A stretch of 23,158 bases of DNA from CALBPI01 sp038529355. Lineage in GTDB: Bacteria > Pseudomonadota > Gammaproteobacteria > Steroidobacterales > Woeseiaceae. The notes below the pieces were generated by a model. It had not been told where the DNA came from, did not search any database, and worked only from the letters and a program-made list of their open reading frames with translations. Positions 1-8,140 of the stretch are shown one piece after another (position 1 is the first letter of the stretch; every line of letters begins with the position of its first letter). The stretch covers positions 1 to 23,158 of the forward strand of contig JBCBDU010000047.1 in the NCBI GenBank assembly GCA_038529355.1, in the 5' to 3' direction. Both the position numbers and the translations under genes were made by a program.

Positions 1-1062
1 GTTGCCAATTTTGGCGAAGACGAGTTCGTTGAAATTGTCAACACCATCGCCATTGCTGTCACCGAGCGTCGTGTCCGGATCAGCATTAATCTCATTGATG
101 ACGACGCCGTTCTGTAACGGTGAGGCGACGCCGAAATCCAGCACAAAATCAGCAGCCATCGTATCGGGCGGGTCATCCGTGTCGATGTCGCTGACCAACG
201 CGCCAAACACCGTCACGTTGCAACGCTCGGCTGGCTCAAACTCGCCATCGACGACCAGATCAAACACGACGTTGTCAGCGCTGCTCACTGTAAACGAACG
301 TGCACCTGACACCTCACAGGACAAATCGAATGCGCCATCGGCGACCGCAACCGGCTCACTGAATGTCAGGCTGACGTTGGCAGCAACGGCCACGGTGTTG
401 TCACCCGCAACCGGAGACGTTGCGACCACACGCGGTGCGGCATCGCCTGCCGCCTGCGCAAAACTTGCAATCGGGAATGGTTGCGCGGCCGTTGCATTAT
501 TGGTCTCGCCATCGAGTGCATTCGGTCCACTAAAGGTCCAGCTACTCAACGAAAATACACTGCCATCCGGGCCGGTGTCGCTGACACGATACGCCCAGCC
601 ATCAAGGTACTCCCACGGTTCGCTGGAACCATCGACGCTCACGTCGCCAAACACATCGACAACGGCGCCATTCTCGAACAATTCGATAGCATCATCGCCG
701 TTGACATTGGCGGCGCCACTGATGGCGTCGGCGGCGATACCAAAAAACTGCAGAAACGAATCCGCATCGCTGGCGACATACAGATAAGTACCTGCAGCGG
801 CGCTGCCGCCACCGAAGACGAACTCAGGTGAACCGGTAGGACCGGCGCCGTTGTTCGCGGAACTCACACCCCAACGTGATAAGTCACTGACATCGTTGAC
901 GACATAAATTTCAACCGCTTTCGGCAAGCCGCCTGGCAGCGGCCCATCGACGACGCCGCTAATCAGCATATCCTGCGCGCTTGCCGACGCGGGCGTAAGG
1001 CTCGCGGCGATCGTCAGCAGCAGTGCCACCGTCGTGTGATTCAGACGAGTCAGTGATTTCAT
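1..1062 (-). CDS. Secreted lamin-tail / Ig-like domain protein, 3' truncated by window edge
   Basis: Read on the minus strand from ATG at 1062, this frame is open for 354 codons to the window edge. It starts MKSLTRLNHTTVALLLTIAA and has a signal peptide ending near ASASA-QD, so the product is exported. Residues about 32-205 look like a lamin-tail domain (KAVEIYVVNDVSDLSRWG, then a WTFSGPNALDG segment). A bacterial Ig-like (SbsA/Big_5-type) segment follows (SPVAGDNTVAVAANVSLTF). A second lamin-tail-like start appears at the edge (VVINEINADPD, with a Ca-binding-like DSNGDGVDN). A GGAG Shine-Dalgarno sequence lies about 7 bases before the ATG. This architecture is common in ExeM/NucH-type extracellular nucleases and related surface proteins. 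Any nuclease domain would lie outside the window, so the function is undecided. Confidence is high that it is a real gene and moderate for the domain names. Confidence 0.85.
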   Translation of the reverse strand, partial: MKSLTRLNHTTVALLLTIAASLTPASASAQDMLISGVVDGPLPGGLPKAVEIYVVNDVSDLSRWGVSSANNGAGPTGSPEFVFGGGSAAAGTYLYVASDADSFLQFFGIAADAISGAANVNGDDAIELFENGAVVDVFGDVSVDGSSEPWEYLDGWAYRVSDTGPDGSVFSLSSWTFSGPNALDGETNNATAAQPFPIASFAQAAGDAAPRVVATSPVAGDNTVAVAANVSLTFSEPVAVADGAFDLSCEVSGARSFTVSSADNVVFDLVVDGEFEPAERCNVTVFGALVSDIDTDDPPDTMAADFVLDFGVASPLQNGVVINEINADPDTTLGDSNGDGVDNFNELVFAKIGN

Positions 1063-1089
1063 GAGGTCTCCAAAATCGGGCAATTTAAA

Positions 1090-1118
1090 TAATTATTGTG
1101 ATTGCAATGATGCCGCAA
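1090..1118 (-). promoter_or_regulatory. Candidate promoter for the lamin-tail gene
   Basis: On the minus strand a TTGCGG (1113-1118) is followed after 17 bases by TAATTA (1090-1095), inside a short AT-rich patch that stands out from its GC-rich surroundings. It lies about 28 bases upstream of the ATG at 1062. The match to the sigma-70 consensus is only partial, so this is a suggestion. Confidence 0.3.
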
Positions 1119-1141
1119 AATCGTGACAAATACATGACCAC

Positions 1142-3628
1142 CTAACGAAGCAAGGATTCGCTGTCGCAGTGCCAGCACTGCGAGGCCCCGATCGGGCTGC
1201 CCGGGGGCACAATAACCGAGCTCGGTTGCGCATTGGTGGGCAGCTCCCCGGACGCAAGATACTTGCCGATCTGATTCGCTAACCAGTTACGCGTCGACGC
1301 GCGTTGCGCACTGCGCGCGCGACCGTTCAGCTGCGCCGCAATGTCCCCCAACGCTGCGCGCGCATCGGCACGCACCGCGACCGGCGCATTCTGATCGCCA
1401 TCAAGCAGCATCAAATGGCGCACCAATTGCTCCTGCACGGCCAATTGCGCAGCGCCAGCATTACCAGCGGGCACGTCACCATCAAACGCGACAGCACTGG
1501 TCTCGCGCAGCAATTGCGCGACGCTGAGGTTGCGACTGTCTGTATCGTGACCGAGCGCAACGCGCGCCAGTCGTTGCGGATGCAACAGCGCCATTAATGT
1601 TAAATTGGCAGCCGCACCAGCGGCATGTTGCGGATCAAAAACCGGGCCCAGACGCGACGCGATGCGTTCGCGGCCTGCGATCGGTTCGTCGGATTGCAGC
1701 GGCGGTTGCATCAAGCGCTGTACACGCGGCGCAATCTTCAACGCATCAGCGGACAGTGTTTTGAGTACGGCTCGCAACGCGAGGCGTTGGCGCTGATCAT
1801 CGACCGGCACGACAGCCTCGCCAGCGTCGCGCACACGGCCATAATTAAACGTGTAACCACCAATCAGTTTCGTCGCCGCCAGCGTTTGATATCGGTGATA
1901 CAAATAAATTGGCGCGAACACCGTTTGCAAATCAGACACGCTCTGCTCGCTTGCTAGCCGATCAACGCTGAAATTCTTCAGTGCCACCGCACGCACGGCA
2001 AGCACGTTCTCGAGGCTCGCGACAGGATCCGCGCCAGTGTCCCAAAGACTGCCGTAAGCGTGCGCGGCGCCGAGCGGCCGCGAATGCTGATCGGCGACAT
2101 ACCGCTGGCCGCTCGCATAGGCCTCAGCGACCAGCGCATCAAGCGCGCTATCCTCGTCAACACCCGGCGCAAACTCGCGGTACAGCCACGTCACCGTAAA
2201 CTTGTCCCAGTCGCCAATACCGACGGCATACGCCTGGCTGAAGTCCAGCGCGTCGTCGGCCGTGGTGACTAGCGGCGCCGGGTAATCCATCACCGACGCT
2301 CGATCAACGGTACTCGCCGCCATGTTGTGGGCGAAGCCCAGCGAATGACCAATTTCGTGAGCAGCCAATTGACGGATTCGCGCCAACGACAACTCTAACG
2401 GGTCATCGATCAGCCCCGAGCCCGTATTCTGACGGCCAGCCAGACCTTCGAAAATCATACGATCCTGACGCACACGCTGGCTGCCGAGAATCACGTGGCC
2501 CTTAAGCATCTCTCCGGTGCGCGGATCGGCGACGCCGCCACCGTACGACCAGCCACGCGTCTGCCGGTGCACCCATTGCACAACGTTGTAACGAATATCC
2601 AGCGGGTGGGCATCTTCGGGCAACAACGCCACCTGGTAGCCACCCTCAAATCCGGCCGCAGCAAAAGCTGCTTCCCACCATGCAGCGCCCTGCAACAGCG
2701 CACTGCGAATCGGCTCGGGCGCCCCAGAATCGATATAGAACGTAATCGGTTTCTTGATCGGGCTGTCAGCGACAGCCGGGTCCGTTCTTTGCAACCGGAA
2801 GCGGCGCGCGAGTCGTTGCGGCAGCGGGTCCGCCAACGGTTGGCTGAAGTCGTAATACAAAATATCAATGGCCGCGCTTCTATCATCGGCCATACGTGGC
2901 GTGTAGCCATCGTCGGGCAAGCGCACGAGCGAATGATGCAATGTCAGTGTGACCGAGCGCGCGTCGGGCGCTGTCTGCTGTACCTCGCTACCATCACCAC
3001 TGGACGCAAACGTCAGGATCGCTTCCAACTCGATATTGTCAGGGAACGCCAGCTGCTCCTGCGCGACAAAGCTGCGCTTTTTGTCCAGCGTGAATTTGCC
3101 CTGACCGGTACGCTCGAGCTGCGCGGCGATACCAATCTGGTCGCGAACAACAAACTCACTCAAATCGATGATCAAGGATCCATCACCGGCTTCGGCGACG
3201 ATGTCGGTCGCCCACAAAATCGATGATGCAAACGATTCGCGTACGGCGCGTTGCTCAGCCGCGCTATCGGCGCTCGCACGGAAGTAGGGATTCTCGGTTT
3301 CAACGATCACGCGCGCACCAATTCTGCGCAGCGTCACCAGCTGACCAAAATCACCGGCACCGCGATCAAGCCCAACCGGGTTAGAGCCGAGTCCGGAGCG
3401 CAACCGACTCGCATAGATGTACTGACCAATCACACCGTCGACAGCAGGCTCGGGCAATGTCGCAAGCAACCGACCACCATCGCTGCTCGAGTGGATCGCA
3501 AGCAATCCGCCTTGTGTTTGCAAACCCTGCAGCGCTTTAGCGACATCTGCATCAGCTGCCAAGACCGGCGCACTCAGCCCCAAAACACCCAACAAAGCCA
3601 ATAACCCGCCCAGCCTGCGTATCACCAT
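1142..3628 (-). CDS. Secreted zinc-dependent metalloprotease (metzincin, DUF4953/DUF5117-like)
   Basis: This encodes an 828-aa exported peptidase. A signal peptide (MVIRRLGGLLALLGVLGLSA, ending near LAADA) leads into a long N-terminal region of the DUF5118/DUF5117 type. The catalytic domain has the full metzincin signature HEIGHSLGFAH with zinc ligands His424, His428 and His434 and catalytic Glu425. The Met-turn SVMDYPAP follows. The overall pattern matches the large family annotated as zinc-dependent metalloprotease (DUF4953). Its natural substrates are not known. A longer frame begins with TTG at 3643, but that codon abuts an AGGAG Shine-Dalgarno sequence placed 7 bases before the ATG at 3628, so the ATG is the better start. 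It is transcribed away from the GGDEF-EAL gene. The catalytic residues are intact, so activity is expected. Confidence 0.9.
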   Translation of the reverse strand: MVIRRLGGLLALLGVLGLSAPVLAADADVAKALQGLQTQGGLLAIHSSSDGGRLLATLPEPAVDGVIGQYIYASRLRSGLGSNPVGLDRGAGDFGQLVTLRRIGARVIVETENPYFRASADSAAEQRAVRESFASSILWATDIVAEAGDGSLIIDLSEFVVRDQIGIAAQLERTGQGKFTLDKKRSFVAQEQLAFPDNIELEAILTFASSGDGSEVQQTAPDARSVTLTLHHSLVRLPDDGYTPRMADDRSAAIDILYYDFSQPLADPLPQRLARRFRLQRTDPAVADSPIKKPITFYIDSGAPEPIRSALLQGAAWWEAAFAAAGFEGGYQVALLPEDAHPLDIRYNVVQWVHRQTRGWSYGGGVADPRTGEMLKGHVILGSQRVRQDRMIFEGLAGRQNTGSGLIDDPLELSLARIRQLAAHEIGHSLGFAHNMAASTVDRASVMDYPAPLVTTADDALDFSQAYAVGIGDWDKFTVTWLYREFAPGVDEDSALDALVAEAYASGQRYVADQHSRPLGAAHAYGSLWDTGADPVASLENVLAVRAVALKNFSVDRLASEQSVSDLQTVFAPIYLYHRYQTLAATKLIGGYTFNYGRVRDAGEAVVPVDDQRQRLALRAVLKTLSADALKIAPRVQRLMQPPLQSDEPIAGRERIASRLGPVFDPQHAAGAAANLTLMALLHPQRLARVALGHDTDSRNLSVAQLLRETSAVAFDGDVPAGNAGAAQLAVQEQLVRHLMLLDGDQNAPVAVRADARAALGDIAAQLNGRARSAQRASTRNWLANQIGKYLASGELPTNAQPSSVIVPPGSPIGASQCWHCDSESLLR

Positions 3629-3794
3629 CTGCCTACTCCTCAAAAGATGCGCTCAAGCGTAGCGTTGATGCGCGCACATTGCCACGTAACGGCGCTCGCT
3701 GATCTTGTTGGGCGCGTGCTGGACAGGCTAAAGCACGACCACTCTCTGCCGCTAGCAAGGTGATGCATAGCAACCACACCGGCCAGCCATCACC

Positions 3795-6122
3795 ATGAGC
3801 GCACATTCCGCAGCGACACAGGCCCAGCACACCACAGGCAATTCTCGCGATTGGTTGGCTCTGCTGCTGTACGCACTCGCAACACTGCTCACGATTATCG
3901 CGTCGTTCAAATTGGGCTTTGCCAGCAACGACGTCGTCGCCATCTGGCCTGCCGCTGGCATATCGGTCTGGATCACGCTGCGCTACGGTTTCCGGGCGCT
4001 ACCCGCCGTATTCTTCTCGCAGTTTCTTTACTCCATGCTGTTTCAGGACTTGCCGTTGTCGCTCGTGTTGTGGGCCAATGGCGGCAATACGATTGCCTGT
4101 TACGTTGCGATTGCGACCTATCGGCGTTTCGGCGGTGCGACCAACGCCATATTGACGATGCGTGACACGTTGCTGTTCACGGTGCTGCTGGCGGGTCTGA
4201 TGAGCGTTATAGCCGCGATTATTGGCACGACAGGCTTGACACTCACATACGGCTTACCATTCGACGCATCGACGCGGATTGCATGGCGCTGGTTTTTCTC
4301 CGACGCAACAGGCACGCTGCTTGTCGCACCCGCGCTGATGGCGCTGCACCGCAGCCAATCATCCAGTATCCGCAAGAGCATTCTGAGTCTTGCGCACGAA
4401 AACCTTGCGCCACTATACGTATTCGTGCTGGTTATGGCGATCCTGTGGCTCTCTGTTCACTTGATGCCAAACAGTCTTGGACAATACCCGGTTGTGTTGC
4501 TGACGATGCCGATGTGCATCTGGCTTGCGTTTCGACATGACTCACGCATCAGCATGTTGCTGTTGTGTGCAACCATCATCGGCTCCCTAATCATCGTGCT
4601 AGCGGCAGTCGGTGACGCGTCCGAAGATGCCATGCTCGCCGCGCAACTGTATGGCGTTGTTGTTGTTTGCACGAGTCTGTTCCTGCGCGCGTCCAATGCC
4701 GAGCGTGCCGTCGCCGTGCAATCGCTTGCCAAGGAACGTCAGCAGCTTGAAGAGCGTGTCGCTGCGCGCACATCGCAATTGCGGATGCAGGCTGAAACTG
4801 ATGCACTGACCAAGCTGGCCAATCGTCGCGCCTTCCAAGTCGCGCTGGAAAAAGCGCACGAGGCGCAAGCGGCGCAAGCCAGTCCCACGTATCTGCTATA
4901 TATGGATCTGGATCAATTCAAGATCGTCAATGACACGTCCGGACATGCAGCAGGCGATGTCCTGCTCAAACAAGTCACCGAAATCATCCGCGAAAACAGT
5001 CGAGACTCCGACACGGCCGGACGCCTGGGCGGTGACGAATTTGCATTGATTCTGCGCAATTGCCCGGAACACGTCATGCTGCGCATTGCCGAATCAATTC
5101 GCGAACAAATAGAAAACATTCGTTTTCAATGGGAAACCGAGGTTCACCAGATCGGTGTCAGCATCGGCGTCGTGCCGGTAGACCCCGAATTCGGCTCGCT
5201 CGAAGATATCAAACAAACCGCTGACGCCGCCTGCTACGCCGCGAAGAATGCCGGCCGCAATCGTGTACACCTTGCGCGCTCGTCTGATGCGAGCCTTAGC
5301 GAACATCGCGGGCAAATACGCTGGGCACAACGCATCAACGAAGCAATCGATAACGACCAGTTCGTGCTCTACGGACAAGCGATTCAACCGGCGCAGAATC
5401 TGGACGACGAACCCGAGCACATTGAAATTCTGCTGCGGTTGCGTGACTACAAGAACAAGACCTATGTGCAACCTGGGGCATTTTTGCCCGCCGCCGAGCG
5501 ATACGGGTTAGCGACCAAGCTCGATGAATGGGTCGTGCGCAACTTGATCAAGAACATCTATGTGCACAGTGCATTCGATGCCAGTGAACGCCAATACTGG
5601 ATCAACTTGTCAGGTGCCAGCGTTGGCGATGAGCGCTTCGTCAATTATCTGATCGAGCAAATGGTCGACTCACCGATCCAGCCCGGACTGATCAACTTTG
5701 AAATCACCGAAACCGCCGTCATCCGCAACATCGGCGAAGCACAGCGTCTCATGGGCAAGCTGCACGATCTGGGTTGCAAGTTTGCGCTGGACGACTTCGG
5801 CAGCGGCTTGTCGTCATTTGCGCATCTGAAAAAACTGCCAGTCGATCACCTAAAGATAGACGGCCACTTCATTCGCAATATTCACAAAGACGAGAGCGAC
5901 AGAATCTTCGTGCAATCAATCATCGATATCGCGCACGCGATGAATCTGCAGGCCGTCGCCGAATACGTGGAGAACGATGACATCCTGCGGGTCGTAACAG
6001 AATTAGGCGTTGACTATATTCAGGGCTTTGGCATCCACCGGCCTGAGCCGTTGATGCCGAGTTTCAGCAAACCGTCAATACCGATGATGCCTGATGTCGA
6101 CCAGCGTGCCGCGCAGAGCTAG
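3795..6122 (+). CDS. MASE1-GGDEF-EAL cyclic-di-GMP turnover protein
   Basis: This 775-aa inner-membrane protein can in principle make and degrade cyclic di-GMP. Residues about 15-300 form a multi-helix MASE1-type sensor (FASNDVVAIWPAAGISVWI), followed by a short coiled coil (LEERVAARTSQL). The GGDEF domain has an intact active site at 412-416 and an RxxD inhibitory I-site exactly five residues upstream (RDSD), which suggests product inhibition. The EAL domain has EILLR at 544-548 instead of EALLR, which keeps the ExLxR pattern. It also keeps NLSGAS, the acidic ETAVIRN, DDFGSG (Asp666/667), LKIDG and QGFGIHRP. Both activities are therefore plausible, and which dominates cannot be read from sequence. 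The Shine-Dalgarno match before the ATG is weak. The stop overlaps the stop of the convergent beta-barrel gene by 4 bases. Confidence 0.93.
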   Translation: MSAHSAATQAQHTTGNSRDWLALLLYALATLLTIIASFKLGFASNDVVAIWPAAGISVWITLRYGFRALPAVFFSQFLYSMLFQDLPLSLVLWANGGNTIACYVAIATYRRFGGATNAILTMRDTLLFTVLLAGLMSVIAAIIGTTGLTLTYGLPFDASTRIAWRWFFSDATGTLLVAPALMALHRSQSSSIRKSILSLAHENLAPLYVFVLVMAILWLSVHLMPNSLGQYPVVLLTMPMCIWLAFRHDSRISMLLLCATIIGSLIIVLAAVGDASEDAMLAAQLYGVVVVCTSLFLRASNAERAVAVQSLAKERQQLEERVAARTSQLRMQAETDALTKLANRRAFQVALEKAHEAQAAQASPTYLLYMDLDQFKIVNDTSGHAAGDVLLKQVTEIIRENSRDSDTAGRLGGDEFALILRNCPEHVMLRIAESIREQIENIRFQWETEVHQIGVSIGVVPVDPEFGSLEDIKQTADAACYAAKNAGRNRVHLARSSDASLSEHRGQIRWAQRINEAIDNDQFVLYGQAIQPAQNLDDEPEHIEILLRLRDYKNKTYVQPGAFLPAAERYGLATKLDEWVVRNLIKNIYVHSAFDASERQYWINLSGASVGDERFVNYLIEQMVDSPIQPGLINFEITETAVIRNIGEAQRLMGKLHDLGCKFALDDFGSGLSSFAHLKKLPVDHLKIDGHFIRNIHKDESDRIFVQSIIDIAHAMNLQAVAEYVENDDILRVVTELGVDYIQGFGIHRPEPLMPSFSKPSIPMMPDVDQRAAQS

Positions 6123-6649
6123 AACAGCAGCGCAACCCCGGCGCCAAGCATCAACGCACTCTCGTCGTCCCGGCCATTCAAAAATCGACCCTCAAAACGC
6201 ACAGAATAATTCTTGTCACGTTGACCAATGTCCAACCCCAGACCTGCCTCCCAGCCACCACCAAGAGCGCTTGAACCCGGCTCCAGATCCGCACCATACA
6301 GCGCAAACCCGAAACGCCCGTAGAGCTCGACGCTATCGCTCAGCGAGAAAACCGGTCGCGCAAACATATCGACAGCCCGTGCCGAGATGTCTGTCTCCAC
6401 GCCATCCACGGTATCCGTCGCGCGGCCGAATCCGATGTAACCCATACCCAATGCAAAACTGGGGTGGAAGCGGTACTCAAAATCAACGGCAACCCCGACT
6501 CCGTCGCCGCGGAACGACTCGTCACCATCATCATCGGCAATGCGGCTCGCACCAAGACTGACGCTGACGCCCAATCCAGTGTCGTCAGCACGTATCTGAC
6601 CCGCAGAAACTGCTGCAAACAGAAACAAATAAGACAACAGCTTACGCAT
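6119..6649 (-). CDS. Small outer-membrane beta-barrel protein
   Basis: This 176-aa protein has a signal peptide (MRKLLSYLFLFAAVSAGQIRA, cut before DD). Alternating amphipathic strands with glycine/aromatic turns follow, and it ends in ...GVALLF with the C-terminal Phe typical of outer-membrane barrels. Its size and strands such as VAVDFEYRFHPSFALGMGYIG fit an eight-stranded OmpA/OmpX-type barrel. No specific function can be assigned. An AGGTG Shine-Dalgarno sequence lies 8 bases before ATG. It sits 50 bases downstream of the carbinolamine dehydratase gene on the same strand and may share its transcript. It is convergent with, and overlaps by four bases (CTAG), the GGDEF-EAL gene. Confidence 0.8.
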   Translation of the reverse strand: MRKLLSYLFLFAAVSAGQIRADDTGLGVSVSLGASRIADDDGDESFRGDGVGVAVDFEYRFHPSFALGMGYIGFGRATDTVDGVETDISARAVDMFARPVFSLSDSVELYGRFGFALYGADLEPGSSALGGGWEAGLGLDIGQRDKNYSVRFEGRFLNGRDDESALMLGAGVALLF

Positions 6650-6699
6650 TTGATGGCACCTGTACGGATTGGCAAAACGCTGATTGCAGCTTATAGCAA

Positions 6700-7062
6700 T
6701 TAGACCCCGGTCAGCAAAGCGTCTGTCTTGGCGGCGCAGATAAAGTCATTGACCGACAAACCTGAAATAGCGTGGGTCGTCCAGACGATGTTGCAGTAAC
6801 CGTAACCGAAACGGATGTCCGGATGGTGTCCCTCGGTGTTAGCAATCCAGCCCAGTGCGTTGACGAACGACAGCACGCGGTTGTAGCCGGCAAACTTCAC
6901 GTCGCGGGCGAGCACCGTCCCGTCGTCAACCAAACGCCAATCCGTATCCAGCGAAGGCATCAATTCAGCACACTGCGCGGCGCTCAGCGGCTCAACACCA
7001 CCTTCACAGGGCTCGCACTGACGCTGTCGCAGATTCTCGGCTGAAATCGACGCTTCACTCAA
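6700..7062 (-). CDS. phhB: Pterin-4a-carbinolamine dehydratase (TTG start)
   Basis: The product (120 aa from the chosen start) belongs to the PCD/DCoH family, which dehydrates 4a-hydroxytetrahydropterin during pterin recycling, classically for phenylalanine hydroxylase. The signature EGHHPDI carries the catalytic histidines. The family segments GYCNIVWTTHAISGLSVNDF and FICAAKTD follow, and the N-terminal CEPC is common in the bacterial family. The open frame extends upstream to 7164 but would include the intrinsic terminator at 7088-7118 and contains no ATG in the relevant stretch. A TTG at 7062 (MSEASISAENL) preceded by GAGGAA gives a normal family length. No phenylalanine hydroxylase is in the window, so the symbol follows the family only. 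Only about 25 bases separate the terminator from the start, so any dedicated promoter must overlap the terminator. Confidence 0.88.
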   Translation of the reverse strand: MSEASISAENLRQRQCEPCEGGVEPLSAAQCAELMPSLDTDWRLVDDGTVLARDVKFAGYNRVLSFVNALGWIANTEGHHPDIRFGYGYCNIVWTTHAISGLSVNDFICAAKTDALLTGV

Positions 7063-7080
7063 TGCTCTGGTTCCTCGCCC

Positions 7081-7118
7081 AAACAAAACAGGGAGTCGGC
7101 AAAAGACCGACTCCCTGT
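7081..7118 (-). terminator. Rho-independent terminator of the OmpA-family gene
   Basis: A perfect 12-bp inverted repeat (arms 7088-7099 and 7107-7118, 7-base loop) has a GC-rich stem. On the minus strand it is followed directly by a T-rich tract (TTTGTTT). It lies 57 bases beyond the stop of the OmpA-family gene and so ends that transcript. No T-tract is present on the plus side, so it is directional. Confidence 0.88.
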
Positions 7119-7174
7119 ATTGTGAAAGGCGCAGCGCGTTGTCGCAAGTAGGCGCGGCGCCCACAGACCTATCG

Positions 7175-7924
7175 CTACTGATCCTGTCCTACCGAAGCTA
7201 CCCCGGTGTTGGCCTTTTGGTCGCGGTAAAACGTCACGGTCACACGTCGCTCCAACGCTAACTGGTCAGCGTGCACCTGTGTATCGGTAAGCACGGTTGT
7301 TTCACCATGCCCGAAGGCTTCGATATTGCGCTCATCCAGACCTGCGCTAACCAGGAGTGCCTTAACGTTGTCAGCACGCGCCAACGACAACTCGCTGTTA
7401 TAGTCGGCATCGCCACGTGGATCGGCATAGCCGTCAATCTGCACGGTAACACCGGGCGTTGATGACAGCAGCGCTGCGATGCCGCCCAGACGTTGCTCAA
7501 CTTCCATCGGCAACGTGGCTTCGGCAGTGCGATAGGGCACGGTAAACGTTAAACCCTGATTCAACAATGCGTGCAGCTCACGCACGCCACTGTTGTCCAG
7601 CAACGTTAACTCGTCGCGCAGTCGGCGAGCCTCGCGGCGCTGACTGACGAGCTCGCCCGATAACGAATCAATCGTGGTATTGCGCGCCGAAAGTTGCGAA
7701 TCGAGTTGCGTGATCTTCTCTTTCTTGTCGTGGTAGCGATCACCGATCAAGCCGCCAATAGCCGCACCGATAATTGCACCTGGCGGACCGCCGGCTGCCG
7801 CACCAATCAGTGCGCCCGCGCCTACCCCGGTCGCTTCTTCCTTCGAGCTATTCGCCGCCTGAGCCGGTTGTACGATAGCCAGTGCCAGTGCCAGCGTGGC
7901 ACCACTAATCATAAGACGTTTCAT
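7175..7924 (-). CDS. Glycine-zipper / OmpA-family peptidoglycan-binding protein
   Basis: This 249-aa exported protein has a signal peptide (cleavage near AQAANSS). A glycine-zipper hydrophobic segment at about 33-62 (GVGAGALIGAAAGGPPGAII) follows, then a coiled coil at about 68-108. The C-terminal OmpA-like domain at about 125-235 contains the peptidoglycan-binding core (VQIDGYADPRGDADYNSELSLARA, then VKALLVSAGLDERNIEAFGHGE). The known role of such domains is non-covalent binding of meso-DAP peptidoglycan. The zipper-coil-OmpA layout resembles PdsO-type sortase-associated proteins, but no sortase is visible here. GGGAG precedes ATG at good spacing. It lies 216 bases downstream of the vWA/stator operon on the same strand, so it could be the operon's cell-wall anchor or an independent gene. 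It has its own terminator. Confidence 0.88.
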   Translation of the reverse strand: MKRLMISGATLALALAIVQPAQAANSSKEEATGVGAGALIGAAAGGPPGAIIGAAIGGLIGDRYHDKKEKITQLDSQLSARNTTIDSLSGELVSQRREARRLRDELTLLDNSGVRELHALLNQGLTFTVPYRTAEATLPMEVEQRLGGIAALLSSTPGVTVQIDGYADPRGDADYNSELSLARADNVKALLVSAGLDERNIEAFGHGETTVLTDTQVHADQLALERRVTVTFYRDQKANTGVASVGQDQ

Positions 7925-8140
7925 TGTGTTCTCCCGTACCGCGCCGCAGCGCTGAAGTTATTGACGGGTACTATTTGAACGCGCAACTGTGCGCCTGCGG
8001 TGTCAGGCTATGATCGTTTGTGCGCCAATTGTGGCGCAATGTGGCAGGTGGGACCGCATATCGCTCGAGCACCAGCAGCGGTGATGCCAATGCCGACATT
8101 GCCGCATGCAGCAGGCGTCAGCGAATTGCCGGGCGATATC
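7925..8140. other. Spacer between the OmpA-family gene and the vWA operon, no gene seen
   Basis: This 216-base spacer holds no convincing gene. A 7-bp inverted repeat with a 4-base loop at 8021-8038 lacks a T-tract on either strand. A plus-strand frame through here contains a CxxC but runs on antisense into the vWA gene. The region probably carries the promoter of the OmpA-family gene, but I see no clear -35/-10 pair. Confidence 0.5.

Noticed and set aside
2..831. Two plus-strand open frames rich in Ser/Thr/Pro or Arg/Gly
   Set aside because: They lie antisense to the minus-strand lamin-tail gene, which has a signal peptide, a ribosome binding site and recognisable domains. Their composition is that of mirror frames in GC-rich DNA.
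8021..8038. Inverted repeat as terminator of the vWA operon
   Set aside because: The stem is only 7 bp with a 4-base loop and no T-run on either strand, so it could occur by chance in this base composition.
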